A DNA stretch of 64,000 nt from Hyphomicrobiales bacterium (GCA_900472675.1 UCJA01000004.1:138578-202577); one strand, 5' to 3'; positions 20,016 through 28,431 are shown, counted from the stretch's first letter. Translations and numbers: made by a program. The notes: generated by a model from the sequence alone, not told the origin.

Positions 20016-21424
20016 TGATGAAACCACTGGCCCTTACAGTCGCCGGCCTGATGATGATGTCGGCAGGGTCAAGCTTTGCGCAGCAGGCGACGACGCCGGT
20101 CGCAACGCCGGCTCCGGCCGCCTCTGCGCCCTCGGGAGACTACCAGACGGGGATGATCCCGTCGCCACACGTCTTCCTGCCTGCAGGCAAGGAGCTTTCG
20201 GGCATGGTCTTCCTCGTCTCGCAGGGCGATGGATGGGGAGCCCGGGAAGAGGCGCAGGCCAAGGAGCTGGTGGCCGCCGGCGCTGCCGTGGTCGGCATCG
20301 ACTTTCCCTCCTACATGCAATCGCTCGCCAAGGATGACGGCGACTGCGTCTACATGGTCTCGGATATCGAGGACATGGCCCAGCAGGTGCAGCGCCGGGT
20401 CGGCAATCCCGTCTATCGCCATCCGATGGTGGCGGGCATTGGCGATGGCGGTGCCGTCGCACTCGCGATGATTTCGCAGAGCCCGCTTGCGACGATCAGC
20501 GGAGCCGTGGCGGTCGATCCGGCCGCCGGCATTCCGCTCGCCAAGGAACTCTGCACGCCTGCATCCAAGGACAAGGTCGGCGATCGCACCATCTACGGCT
20601 TCCAGGACGGGCCTATCCCCGCCATGGTCACCGTCGGCTTTACGCCGGGCGCCGATGCTGCCGGCCGGGCACATGCGCAGAGCCTCAAGCAGGGGCATTC
20701 GGAGGTGGATATCGTCGATGAGGACGGCACCCCCGGCGACGCCTTCATGGATCTGCTGACCGACGCGGTCTCGGAGACCAGCCAGAGCAACCAGCCGCTC
20801 GACCTGCCGCTCACCATTCTCGACACCAAGCCGACGATGAACACCATGGCGATCATCTATTCCGGCGATGGCGGATGGCGCGATCTCGACAGCGAAGTGG
20901 GCGGCTACCTGCAGGGCAAGGGCATCCCGGTGGTCGGGGTGGATTCGCTGCGCTATTTCTGGTCGCAGCGCACGCCGCAGGAGACCGCGACCGATCTCGG
21001 CCGGATGATGGATACCTACCGGCGCAAATGGGGCGTCTCGAACATCGTCCTGATCGGCTATTCGTTCGGCGCCGACGTCATTCCGGCGAGCTACAATCTT
21101 CTCTCCAAGGCCGACAAGGCGCGGGTGAAGCAGATCTCGCTTTTGGCGCTCTCCAAGGAAGTGGATTTCGTGATCTCCGTCACCGGCTGGCTCGGTGTCG
21201 CGGGTGAAGGCAAGGGCGGCGATACGCTCGAGGCCGTTTCGAAGATCGACCCCAAGGTCGTCCAGTGCATCTATGGCACCGAGGAGGACGACGATCCGTG
21301 CGCGGTTCTGAAGAACAAGGGCGTCGAGACCATTCCGATCGAAGGCGGCCACCACTTCGACGAGGACTATGAGGCGCTCGGCAAGCATATCGTCGACAGC
21401 CTGCAGACCCGGATCAAGAAGTAG
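20012..21424 (+). CDS. acvB: AcvB/VirJ-family periplasmic lysyl-phosphatidylglycerol hydrolase
   Basis: A ~470-residue exported protein. A signal peptide ends near residue 23 (SAGSSFA). Two related halves follow; the C-terminal VirJ-like half has the alpha/beta-hydrolase nucleophile motif GYSFGADV with Ser351 and a C-terminal EGGHHFDEDY containing a likely catalytic His. In Agrobacterium and Rhizobium this protein (AcvB/AtvA) removes lysine from lysyl-phosphatidylglycerol in the periplasm, and acvB mutants are affected in virulence or acid tolerance. The overlap of ATG with the lpiA stop couples synthesis and breakdown of the same lipid. Starts at 20012, 20015 or 20018 are all possible; the ATGA overlap favours 20012. 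Confidence 0.9.
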   Translation: MMMKPLALTVAGLMMMSAGSSFAQQATTPVATPAPAASAPSGDYQTGMIPSPHVFLPAGKELSGMVFLVSQGDGWGAREEAQAKELVAAGAAVVGIDFPSYMQSLAKDDGDCVYMVSDIEDMAQQVQRRVGNPVYRHPMVAGIGDGGAVALAMISQSPLATISGAVAVDPAAGIPLAKELCTPASKDKVGDRTIYGFQDGPIPAMVTVGFTPGADAAGRAHAQSLKQGHSEVDIVDEDGTPGDAFMDLLTDAVSETSQSNQPLDLPLTILDTKPTMNTMAIIYSGDGGWRDLDSEVGGYLQGKGIPVVGVDSLRYFWSQRTPQETATDLGRMMDTYRRKWGVSNIVLIGYSFGADVIPASYNLLSKADKARVKQISLLALSKEVDFVISVTGWLGVAGEGKGGDTLEAVSKIDPKVVQCIYGTEEDDDPCAVLKNKGVETIPIEGGHHFDEDYEALGKHIVDSLQTRIKK

Positions 21425-21488
21425 CAGGATCTGTGCGCTGCAGGCGTTCATGGCTGGGAAGACAAGGATCCTCGCAGCCATCGATGCA

Positions 21489-22400
21489 TTATCGCAGTGC
21501 TATGCCAGCCTGAGGCGCATTCAGCGCGGCCTCGAACAGGCCCTTTCCCGGGCCGGAAATCCACTGGTCCAAGGTCAGCATCGGCCCGAAGTCGCGCTCT
21601 AGTGCAGGGATGTCCGCGACACCGGCCACCACGCCGTCATCGACTAGAGCAGTCAGACGGCGAAGAAATTCGTTCTCCGCCAGTAACTCCTGAGAAAACC
21701 GCTGGTACCGAATGGGGCGGCCTGCCGCGCGCGCGAATACCTCTTCCAGATATTCCCCGGTGATATCCTGTCCCGACAGTTCCAGCGCCCGACCGGCATA
21801 GCGTTCGGGTTGGCAAAGAATCTGCGCATTAATGCGGCCAAGATCGTCAAGCGCTATCATCTGCACTGACTGGCGCCTCTGCATGAAGAATGTGAAGACG
21901 CCGGTATTCAAGCCCATGCCCGGAAGCATCAGCATTTCCATAAAGCTGGCCGGACGCGTGATCGTTGTGGCAATCGGCAGGCGGCGGACATGATCCTCAA
22001 TCAGGGACTTGCTGTCGAAGTGACCCATGCCGGTATGGCCTTTTCCGGCTGCCCCACCTGAAGAATAGACGAGATGGGCGACGCCGGCGGCCACAGCGCT
22101 GTCGGCGATGGCCTTGCCCTGCGCCACTTCCTGTTCATCTGTGACCAGCCCGGAGGGCGAACTGCTCTGGACGCTGAAAACGCCGCTGATCCCGCCCATG
22201 GCACGGTCGATCGATTGGCGGTCAAACAAATCGCCGACTGCGAGTGTAATTCCATCAGCAGCAAGCGCCTTGGCTTTTTCGCTCTGCGGATTGCGAATAA
22301 AGGCGCGGACTTGCCGGCCTCTCTTTCGCAGCCCCCGCGCTACGGCACCACCTTGTTGGCCCGTGGCCCCGAAAACCAAAAACTCGGGGGAATTTGCCAT
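21489..22400 (-). CDS. NmrA-family NAD(P)-binding protein
   Basis: A 303-residue soluble protein of the atypical short-chain dehydrogenase class. It begins with FLVFGATGQQGGAVARGL, a GxxGxxG-type dinucleotide motif, followed by a basic segment (RKRGRQVRAFIRN) suited to NADP(H). There is no clear Tyr-x-x-x-Lys catalytic pair, as in NmrA/HSCARG redox sensors and some quinone oxidoreductases. The ATG at 22400 is preceded by GGAG; a longer opening to 22469 is less likely. It is divergent from an HxlR regulator gene, a pairing common for quinone- or aldehyde-stress enzymes. Confidence 0.82.
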   Translation of the reverse strand: MANSPEFLVFGATGQQGGAVARGLRKRGRQVRAFIRNPQSEKAKALAADGITLAVGDLFDRQSIDRAMGGISGVFSVQSSSPSGLVTDEQEVAQGKAIADSAVAAGVAHLVYSSGGAAGKGHTGMGHFDSKSLIEDHVRRLPIATTITRPASFMEMLMLPGMGLNTGVFTFFMQRRQSVQMIALDDLGRINAQILCQPERYAGRALELSGQDITGEYLEEVFARAAGRPIRYQRFSQELLAENEFLRRLTALVDDGVVAGVADIPALERDFGPMLTLDQWISGPGKGLFEAALNAPQAGIALR

Positions 22401-22526
22401 GATAGTTCTCCATAATAACTGTTTGGAGTTACCATGTGGAACTAATACAAGAAGCGCGCAAGACGGCACATCATTGGTGCTTGGTCACACCGAAAGAACC
22501 AATGGGAACTGTGAGGAGAGCGCCAG
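22401..22526. promoter_or_regulatory. Divergent promoter region with candidate HxlR operator
   Basis: The 126 bases between the divergent genes contain AGTTACCATGTGGAACT at 22427-22443, an imperfect inverted repeat (AGTT-CC / GG-AACT). It lies 27 bases upstream of the NmrA-family start and about 84 bases upstream of the HxlR start. An HxlR protein binding here could control both genes; this is inference from position and symmetry. Confidence 0.4.
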
Positions 22527-22940
22527 ATGCCCCGCGAGATCAATGGCCGACCGATTATCGAGACCCCGCATGGACCGGTTCTGACGCCCTGCGCTCCGGG
22601 GAGCGTGCTGGCGCGGCTCGGCGACAAGTGGACGATCCTTGTGATCTCTCTGCTGTCTCTGTCCCCCGACGCGCCGATGCGGTTCGGGGCGATCCGGCGT
22701 GGCATTCCGGACATCTCGCAGCGAATGCTGACGCTTACCCTTCGCAATCTCGAGAGGGATGGCCTGGTTGCACGGCATTACTATACCGAGCTGCCGCCAC
22801 GCGTGGAATACGAGCTCACCGACCGAGGGCGGTCTATGCTGAAACCATTGGCCGGCTTTACCGACTGGATACGAGACACATGGCAGGACATCGAAGCGTC
22901 CAGGTCAGAATTCGACACGGCGGACCAGAGCCGCAAGTAG
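22527..22940 (+). CDS. HxlR-family transcriptional regulator
   Basis: A 137-residue MarR-like winged-helix protein. The HxlR core is LARLGDKWTILVISLLSL, then FGAIRRGIPDISQRMLTLTLRNLERDGLVARH (recognition helix) and the wing VEYELTDRGRSM. Cys22, just before the core, is at the place where several HxlR proteins (YodB, QorR) sense quinones, diamide or aldehydes by thiol chemistry. It is divergent from the NmrA-family gene and probably represses it. A GAGGAG ribosome site precedes the ATG at 22527. Confidence 0.88.
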   Translation: MPREINGRPIIETPHGPVLTPCAPGSVLARLGDKWTILVISLLSLSPDAPMRFGAIRRGIPDISQRMLTLTLRNLERDGLVARHYYTELPPRVEYELTDRGRSMLKPLAGFTDWIRDTWQDIEASRSEFDTADQSRK

Positions 22941-23203
22941 TTTCCGGTCCTTCCCGGTTTCATCCATCACGAGCCTATCAAATAGTCTTGAGTTTCTGCG
23001 GCCAGACCGCTAGATCTGGTGCTACCAGGACCGGGCCCCTCTGGCAGCGCATGCATGCGCTGTGATGTCGGACTGGATTTGTCCAACTCAGGTGCCTGGT
23101 GTCCGTGAAAAATCCGCCGAAGATTGCCATCGTCTAATCACGCCTGTGGTCGATGGCTTCCGGAATTTCACGTCATGATGCGCCCCGCCTAGAATGGTGT
23201 CCT
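22941..23203. other. Intergenic region with perfect palindrome
   Basis: No gene is seen. It contains an 18-bp perfect palindrome CAGCGCATGCATGCGCTG at 23045-23062 and a small hairpin CTGGT-GCT-ACCAG at 23016-23028. I looked for the conserved core of the manganese-sensing yybP-ykoY riboswitch, which often precedes TerC-family genes, and did not recognise it. The promoter of the TerC-family gene should lie here. Confidence 0.45.
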
Positions 23204-23854
23204 ATGACCGAATTGTTTACCCCCGAGGCGTTCTCGGCGCTTCTCCAAGTGATCATGATCGATCTCGTCCTTGCCGGCGACAATGCCATCGTCATCGGTC
23301 TTGCGGCAGCCGGCCTTCCGAAGGACCAGCGCGCCAAGGCGATCCTGGTCGGCATTCTTGCCGCCACCGTATTGCGCATCGGCTTTGCACTTGCCACCAC
23401 GCAGTTGCTGCAGATCGTCGGCCTGCTGCTTGCCGGTGGCGTGCTGCTTCTGTGGGTCTGCTGGAAGATGTGGCGCGAGCTGCGCTCGTCGCATCAGCAT
23501 GACGCCGATGGGGAGGCTGCTCTCGAAGGCGGCCTCAACGCAGACGGCTCCGTCGCATCCGGTGCTCCCCGCAAGACCTTTGCCCAGGCTGCCTGGCAGA
23601 TCGTTCTCGCCGACGTGTCCATGTCGCTCGACAACGTGCTCGCCGTCGCCGGTGCAGCGCATGAGCATCCGACCGTGCTGATCTTCGGCCTGGTGCTTTC
23701 GGTCGCGCTGATGGGCATTGCCGCCAGCTTCATCGCACGCCTGCTCAACAAGCACCGCTGGATTGCCTATGTGGGTCTGGTGGTCATCCTCTACGTGTCG
23801 CTCGAAATGATGTGGCGCGGCGCTCACGAGGTCTGGCCCTATATCGGCGGCTGA
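23204..23854 (+). CDS. TerC-family integral membrane protein (YjbE type)
   Basis: A 216-residue membrane protein with about seven hydrophobic segments. The two conserved acidic motifs of the family are present: DLVLAGDNAIVIGLA near residue 20 and DVSMSLDNVLAVAG near residue 140. A hydrophilic linker of ~40 residues (SSHQHDADGEAALEGG) separates the two halves. TerC proteins are linked to tellurite resistance and to metal loading or export of manganese at the membrane; the exact ion is not shown by sequence. The start at 23204 gives a compact protein beginning MTELFTPEAFSAL; its ribosome site is weak. It is a single gene between an HxlR regulator and a convergent acyltransferase. Confidence 0.88.
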   Translation: MTELFTPEAFSALLQVIMIDLVLAGDNAIVIGLAAAGLPKDQRAKAILVGILAATVLRIGFALATTQLLQIVGLLLAGGVLLLWVCWKMWRELRSSHQHDADGEAALEGGLNADGSVASGAPRKTFAQAAWQIVLADVSMSLDNVLAVAGAAHEHPTVLIFGLVLSVALMGIAASFIARLLNKHRWIAYVGLVVILYVSLEMMWRGAHEVWPYIGG

Positions 23855-23872
23855 GACCGATTAAGCCTCGGT

Positions 23873-23891
23873 CGGCCCATCCTGTGGGCCG
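23873..23891. terminator. Hairpin between convergent terC-family and acyltransferase genes
   Basis: CGGCCCA (23873-23879) pairs with TGGGCCG (23885-23891) around a 5-base loop. It lies between two convergent stop codons and could act in both directions, although no clear T-run follows on the plus strand. Confidence 0.45.
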
Positions 23892-23896
23892 GCCGG

Positions 23897-25006
23897 TTAT
23901 GCTGGCTTCTGGCGCAAGCGCCCGAGGCCTGCCTGGAGGCGAAGCGAGGCGGCAATGATGGCGCGCCGGGCCGGCGGCTCCACGGCCTTCGAGATCGCAA
24001 ACGACACCCCGAGCAGCACCACCAGCAGGGCGGCCAGCAGGACCCAGCGGTTCTCTTGGCTGCCGAAGTTTGCAAACACCGCATAGCCGATGTTCTGGTG
24101 CAGCAGGTAAAGCGGGTAGGTCAGGCCTCCGAGTGCTACGGCGAGCGCGGGTCTCACATTGAGCGTGGGTAAGAGAGCTGCGGCCGTCACCAGCACAAGC
24201 GCCGCCGGCCCCATCACGGCAAGGCCGATCAAGCTGCGGTCGAAACCATAGTTTCGCAGGAATTCCGGTTCGGTGATGAAAGGCGTGGCGACCGCCCAGC
24301 AGGCGGCCGCGGCAAGAACGCAGGCGCCTGTCCGGGAGTATGCGGCGCGCAGCCGGAACAGGCAGAGCCCGAAGGCGAAATAGCCCGAGTAGGGGGTGAT
24401 CAGCAGCTTTTCGATCGCGCCGCTGTGGAGCAGGCCTTCGTTCAGCACCGACACGCCAAGCCAGACGGCGACGATCAGGCGCCAGTGCCGCTCGAAGATA
24501 CCGCTGGCGATCGCCAGAAAGATCCAGAAGTAGAAGATGATCTCGTAGGCGATGGTCCAGTAGGCGCCGTCCAGGAAGGGCTGTCCCAGGGCACGCGACA
24601 GGATGACCAGGTGGGCGAGCCACTGCGTGAGCGTGGGGGCAGGCAGGTTCGGCACCGGCAGTACCATCAGCACAAGTGCGGTGATGGTGTCGCAGACGAC
24701 GAAACTCGGCCACAGGCGGGCGACGCGGCCGCTAGCAAAGGCATAGGCGGAACGTCCCTCCGCGGACATGGCGATGACATAGCCGGAAATGGAAAAGAAG
24801 ATGAGCAGGCCGATGTCGCCCCAGATCGCGACGGGCGCCAGTTCGGGAAAGCCCAGGCCTCCGCCTTCGCCGGAAATCCGCATGCGGAAACCGTAGTGGA
24901 AGGACAGGACCATCAGCGCCGACACCAGCCGCAAAAGGTCCAGGTTCAGCAGCCTGCCGGATTGTTTCGCCATGCCGTCCACGCGCGCTCCCGATGTGGC
25001 GGGCAT
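23897..25006 (-). CDS. Acyltransferase family 3 membrane protein (OafA/ExoZ-like)
   Basis: A ~369-residue inner-membrane acyltransferase with about ten hydrophobic segments. It opens with NLDLLRLVSALMVLSFHYGFRM, where the His after LSF is the conserved putative catalytic residue of the acyltransferase-3 family, and contains GLLIFFSISGYVIAMSAEGRS. Members O-acetylate or otherwise acylate surface polysaccharides such as exopolysaccharide, lipopolysaccharide O-antigen or Nod factors. The target here is not known; no polysaccharide genes adjoin. The start could be at 25006 or the later ATG at 24973, neither with a good ribosome site. It diverges from the zinc-ribbon hydrolase gene. Confidence 0.85.
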   Translation of the reverse strand: MPATSGARVDGMAKQSGRLLNLDLLRLVSALMVLSFHYGFRMRISGEGGGLGFPELAPVAIWGDIGLLIFFSISGYVIAMSAEGRSAYAFASGRVARLWPSFVVCDTITALVLMVLPVPNLPAPTLTQWLAHLVILSRALGQPFLDGAYWTIAYEIIFYFWIFLAIASGIFERHWRLIVAVWLGVSVLNEGLLHSGAIEKLLITPYSGYFAFGLCLFRLRAAYSRTGACVLAAAACWAVATPFITEPEFLRNYGFDRSLIGLAVMGPAALVLVTAAALLPTLNVRPALAVALGGLTYPLYLLHQNIGYAVFANFGSQENRWVLLAALLVVLLGVSFAISKAVEPPARRAIIAASLRLQAGLGRLRQKPA

Positions 25007-25160
25007 GGTAGCCGGGCTGCGTTTGGAAAGAGTGAACGGGGCGGCAGCCGCGGGGCCGGGCCAAGCGGGAAACCATCACGACGCCTTCTTTCGATCGTCC
25101 ATTGATTTTCCGACAGTCTTGGTTGCCAATGGTGGCGATTGGTTCGCGTGGAGAGTTTGA

Positions 25161-26000
25161 ATGACGGTGTTTCTGTGCTGCGCTTGCGGAACCTCCTACG
25201 AGGCGGAAACGGCGCCCCGCAGATGCAGGGTTTGCGAGGACGAGCGCCAGTATGTGCCTGCCTCCGGCCAGGCCTGGACGACGCGGGACGCGCTTGCGCA
25301 GTCCCACCGCAACAGCTGGCAGCAGATCGAGCCGGGGCTTCTGGCGATCCAGACGGTCCCCGCCTTTGCCATCAACCAGCGGGCGCTGCTGCTGCAGACG
25401 CCTTCCGGCAATATTCTCTGGGACAGCATCGGCTTGCTGGACGAGGCGACATGGCGGCTCGTTTCGGCGCTCGGCGGCCTCAGCGCAATCGCGATCTCCC
25501 ATCCCCACTACTACACGACGATGCAGGACTGGGCTTCCGCCTTCGATGCGCCAATCTATCTCCACGCCGCCGATGAGGCGTGGATCTGCCGTCCGTCCGA
25601 TCATATCCGGTTGTGGGACGAGGATGCGCTGGCGCTGTCGGACCGCGTGACGCTGGTGCATGCCGGCGGGCACTTTGCCGGCGGCACCGTGCTGCACTGG
25701 ACTGCGGACGACGGTGCCGGCGTGCTGCTTGCGGGCGATATCGTGCAGGTGACGCCGGGCGCCGACCGGGTGTCCTTCATGTGGAGCTACCCCAACATGA
25801 TCCCGCTCAGCGCGCCGGAGGTGACGGATGTCGCAGAGCGGCTTTCGGCCTGGCCGATCGAGCGGATCTACGGCGCATTTTCGGGACAAAATGTCCGCAG
25901 CGGCGGCCAGGAGATCATTTCCCGTTCGGCCAAGGCCTATGTGGACAGGATCACCGGGCGCCCGGCAACGGACCCCGCCCAGGCGCCTGCTGATCCGTAA
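25161..26000 (+). CDS. Metallo-beta-lactamase-fold protein with N-terminal zinc ribbon
   Basis: A 279-residue soluble protein. Residues 6-25 hold two cysteine pairs (CxxC at 6/9 and CRVC at 22/25), a probable rubredoxin-like or zinc-ribbon domain. The rest looks like a metallo-beta-lactamase fold: SHPHYYTTM (His114, His116), HAGGHFAGG and LLAGDIVQV supply metal ligands. The usual HxHxDH motif is changed to HPHYYT, so the second metal site lacks its Asp-His pair and activity may be mononuclear or altered. Function is not assigned. It ends three bases from the convergent methylene-THF reductase gene. Confidence 0.78.
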   Translation: MTVFLCCACGTSYEAETAPRRCRVCEDERQYVPASGQAWTTRDALAQSHRNSWQQIEPGLLAIQTVPAFAINQRALLLQTPSGNILWDSIGLLDEATWRLVSALGGLSAIAISHPHYYTTMQDWASAFDAPIYLHAADEAWICRPSDHIRLWDEDALALSDRVTLVHAGGHFAGGTVLHWTADDGAGVLLAGDIVQVTPGADRVSFMWSYPNMIPLSAPEVTDVAERLSAWPIERIYGAFSGQNVRSGGQEIISRSAKAYVDRITGRPATDPAQAPADP

Positions 26001-26003
26001 GGA

Positions 26004-26927
26004 TCAAAGGCTGCCGACTTGCGTCGTGGTCAGGCGCTCGTTCATCCAGTCGGCGCTGGCGCGAATGCCGCCAAGCGGAAAGACATGGATCTTTTCGATC
26101 AGGCTTTCCGGATGGGTCGCCTTGTAGTCGGCGAGCTCGGTCAGAAGATCGTTCGGCTCATAGGGCAGCAGCAGTTTGCTCAAGTCCATGGCGCGGCGTT
26201 GAAGCACGCTTACTGACGCGCCGACGCCGCAGCTGATCGCGAATTTCAAAAGCGTCTGGAGCTTGGTCGGGCCGGCGACACCAAGGTGGATCGGCAGGTG
26301 CACGCCCACAGCGGCAATCCGCTCGGCCCAGGCGATGACGGGTTTCGCATCGAAGGCGAACTGCGTGACGATGGCGAGCTTGGCGTCCGTACGCTCCGAA
26401 TATCCGTGCTTGTATTTCAGCGCCTCGTCGACCAGCTGCGTGCTGCCGTCGCGGTCGATGTCCTTGTTGCCCTCCGGATGGCCGGCGACATGCAGCCGCT
26501 TGAAGCCGTAGCGATCGAACAGGCCGGTTTCCATCAGCTGCATAGAGCTGTGGAAATCGCCGGCTGGCGTGGAGACCCCGCCGCCAAGCAGCAGGGCCTG
26601 ATCGACGCCCGCGTCATTGCGGTAGCGCTTGATCCAGTCTTCCAGAATAGCGACGCTCGGGATGATGCGGGAGGGGAAATGCGGCATCACGGGGAAGCCG
26701 TCCTCGTGCAGGCGCCGCGCCGTATCCACCATGTCTTCGATCGGCGTGCCGTCGATATGGGCGATGTAGACGCGGGTGCCAGCTGGCAGCAGCGCCTTGA
26801 AATCCTCGACCTTGGCGGCCGTGCGCGGCATGACCTCGATCGAGTAGTCCTTGATCAAATCGCCGAAGCGCGTTGCGTCGGAAGGGCCTTCGTGAGGTTT
26901 GCCCTTGAAGAGATTCAGCAATGCCAT
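26004..26927 (-). CDS. metF: Methylenetetrahydrofolate reductase (C1 recycling)
   Basis: A 307-residue soluble TIM-barrel flavoprotein of the MTHFR superfamily. It has SIEVMPRTAAKVEDF at the N-terminus, HFPSRIIP, LLLGGGVSTPAGDFHSS and LHVAGHPEGNKD, all typical of this family. Next to the LigM-like demethylase its expected role is to oxidise 5-methyl-THF back to 5,10-methylene-THF, returning the aromatic methyl group to C1 metabolism, as metF does beside ligM in Sphingobium SYK-6. ATG 26927 is preferred because GAGGAGG lies 6 bases upstream; the earlier ATG at 26933 directly abuts that site. It is last in the minus-strand cluster. Confidence 0.86.
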   Translation of the reverse strand: MALLNLFKGKPHEGPSDATRFGDLIKDYSIEVMPRTAAKVEDFKALLPAGTRVYIAHIDGTPIEDMVDTARRLHEDGFPVMPHFPSRIIPSVAILEDWIKRYRNDAGVDQALLLGGGVSTPAGDFHSSMQLMETGLFDRYGFKRLHVAGHPEGNKDIDRDGSTQLVDEALKYKHGYSERTDAKLAIVTQFAFDAKPVIAWAERIAAVGVHLPIHLGVAGPTKLQTLLKFAISCGVGASVSVLQRRAMDLSKLLLPYEPNDLLTELADYKATHPESLIEKIHVFPLGGIRASADWMNERLTTTQVGSL

Positions 26928-26983
26928 TCCCATCCTCCTCCCTCTGCTCGGGATGAAACGCCCCGGCCGACTTGGACGAAGCG

Positions 26984-27010
26984 GCGTGCGAGAACCACTA
27001 TCTCGCACGC
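26984..27010 (-). other. Strong hairpin between ligM-like and metF genes
   Basis: GCGTGCGAGA (26984-26993) and TCTCGCACGC (27001-27010) form a perfect 10-bp stem with a 7-base loop in the 91-base gap. No T-run follows on the minus strand, so it is more likely an RNA-stability or processing element than a terminator. Confidence 0.55.
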
Positions 27011-27018
27011 CTGCCCCC

Positions 27019-28431
27019 TCAGATGGCTTTCTTGGTGCGCCAACTTTCGGCGTAATTCTCACGCGCTTCCTGCGCGTAAGGAACGGCTGCCACGCGCACC
27101 CGGATCTCCGCCTGTCTGTGGCCCTGTTCCACCGAGGTCTTCTCCGTGCCGCCGTCGGGCTCGCCCCAGACCAGCGTCAGGACGTCGTTGTCCTTGATGT
27201 CGGGATCTACCACGCCAAGCGACAGCATGGCACGCTCATTGTAGCTGTAGCCGTTGAACATCGAGAGGCCAACGACCTTGCCGTCCTTGAGGATCGTGTC
27301 GAAACTCGAGGAAGCATAGTTCGACAGCGGAAAGTCGATCCATTTGGCCGCCTGTTCGCCAGGCTGGAAGGCCGAAGCGATGACCTTGACCACGTCTTCC
27401 GGGTTCCACTCGAAGGTCACCTTGCGGCGCTGCGGGGTTTCCTTCTGCTTTTCCACCGCGGCACGGCCGACGAAGTCATGGTCGAACTTCACATAGACGC
27501 CGTAGCCGAGTTCATAAGGGTTGAGATAGTAGTCGGCGATATCGTCCGACACGAAGCTGCCGCCGATCGAGCCGTTCGCTTCATAGCTGCCGGCCGTCAG
27601 CCAGTCGCGGTAGCCCTGTAGCTCGTCTCCGGTGTAGATGGCCGGGAGCGGCGAGGGGATCCAGCCGGATTCCAGCGTGTTGGTGGCGTAGGCGCGGCTG
27701 CCGACGAGGCGCATGTCGACGCCTGCTTCCTCGGCCGCCTTGACGATGGCGTCACGCACCTCGTCCTTTTCGGCATAGGGGCCCCAGATTTCGAGACCGG
27801 GCGCGCCGGCCATGCCGTGGCGCAGGGCCTGAACCTTGCGGCCCGCGACATTGATCCAGTCCACGTGGAAGAACTTGATCTCCGGGATCGGGCCGCCGTT
27901 GATCTTCTCGAAGATCTTCGGGGCATCCGGCCCCTGGATCTGGAAACGGTAGTGAATGCGGGTCACCTGATTGCCGTCCGGGCGCGAGGGCGAGCGCGGA
28001 TCGTGGGTGAGCTTGACGTCATGCTTGCCGAGCGAGGCATTGTAGAGCAGCCAGTTCGCGGTCGGCGCGCGGCCCACCAGCACGAACTTATGCTCCGTCT
28101 CGCGGAAGATGATCATGTCGCCGATCACATGGCCATGTGGCGTTACCGGCACGTAATGCTTGGCGCGGTTGGTGCCGAAGTTGGCGAAACTGTTGATCGC
28201 CAGGCTTTCCAGGAATTTCGCCGCGTCGGGCCCTTCCACCACCAGTTCGTCCATGTGGTGCGACTGGTCGAACAGCACGGCCGTCTGGCGCCATGCGGCC
28301 TGTTCGGATCGCCAGTTGGAAAATTCGGGAGCTACGACCGGGTATACATAAATCCCGGTCTTCGAGCTCCTCAGATGCCGGACGGTATTGCCAGCCTCCT
28401 GCAATACCTGGCTCAGATTGGCCTGTGTCAT
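27019..28431 (-). CDS. ligM: LigM-like tetrahydrofolate-dependent aromatic O-demethylase
   Basis: A 470-residue soluble protein of the GcvT/aminomethyltransferase superfamily, matching LigM (about 471 residues) in length. Family features include the N-terminal WRQTAVLFDQSHHMDELVVEGPDA, the folate-domain core GDMIIFRE and RIHYRFQIQGPDA, ALRHGMAGAPGLEIWGPY and ELGYGVYVKFDHDFVGRAAV. LigM moves the O-methyl of vanillate or 3-O-methylgallate to tetrahydrofolate, giving protocatechuate or gallate and 5-methyl-THF. The neighbouring 4-oxalomesaconate genes point to 3-O-methylgallate/gallate; vanillate or syringate-derived substrates remain possible. AGGAGGAG precedes the ATG at 28431, and an ATGTATACAT operator lies 28 bases upstream. 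Confidence 0.84.
   Translation of the reverse strand: MTQANLSQVLQEAGNTVRHLRSSKTGIYVYPVVAPEFSNWRSEQAAWRQTAVLFDQSHHMDELVVEGPDAAKFLESLAINSFANFGTNRAKHYVPVTPHGHVIGDMIIFRETEHKFVLVGRAPTANWLLYNASLGKHDVKLTHDPRSPSRPDGNQVTRIHYRFQIQGPDAPKIFEKINGGPIPEIKFFHVDWINVAGRKVQALRHGMAGAPGLEIWGPYAEKDEVRDAIVKAAEEAGVDMRLVGSRAYATNTLESGWIPSPLPAIYTGDELQGYRDWLTAGSYEANGSIGGSFVSDDIADYYLNPYELGYGVYVKFDHDFVGRAAVEKQKETPQRRKVTFEWNPEDVVKVIASAFQPGEQAAKWIDFPLSNYASSSFDTILKDGKVVGLSMFNGYSYNERAMLSLGVVDPDIKDNDVLTLVWGEPDGGTEKTSVEQGHRQAEIRVRVAAVPYAQEARENYAESWRTKKAI

Noticed and set aside
22941..23203. yybP-ykoY manganese riboswitch before the TerC-family gene
   Set aside because: I did not recognise the conserved core in this leader; only a covariance-model search could exclude it fully.
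28340..28350. TATACATA as a third operator copy
   Set aside because: It is only a half match and lies inside the ligM-like coding sequence.
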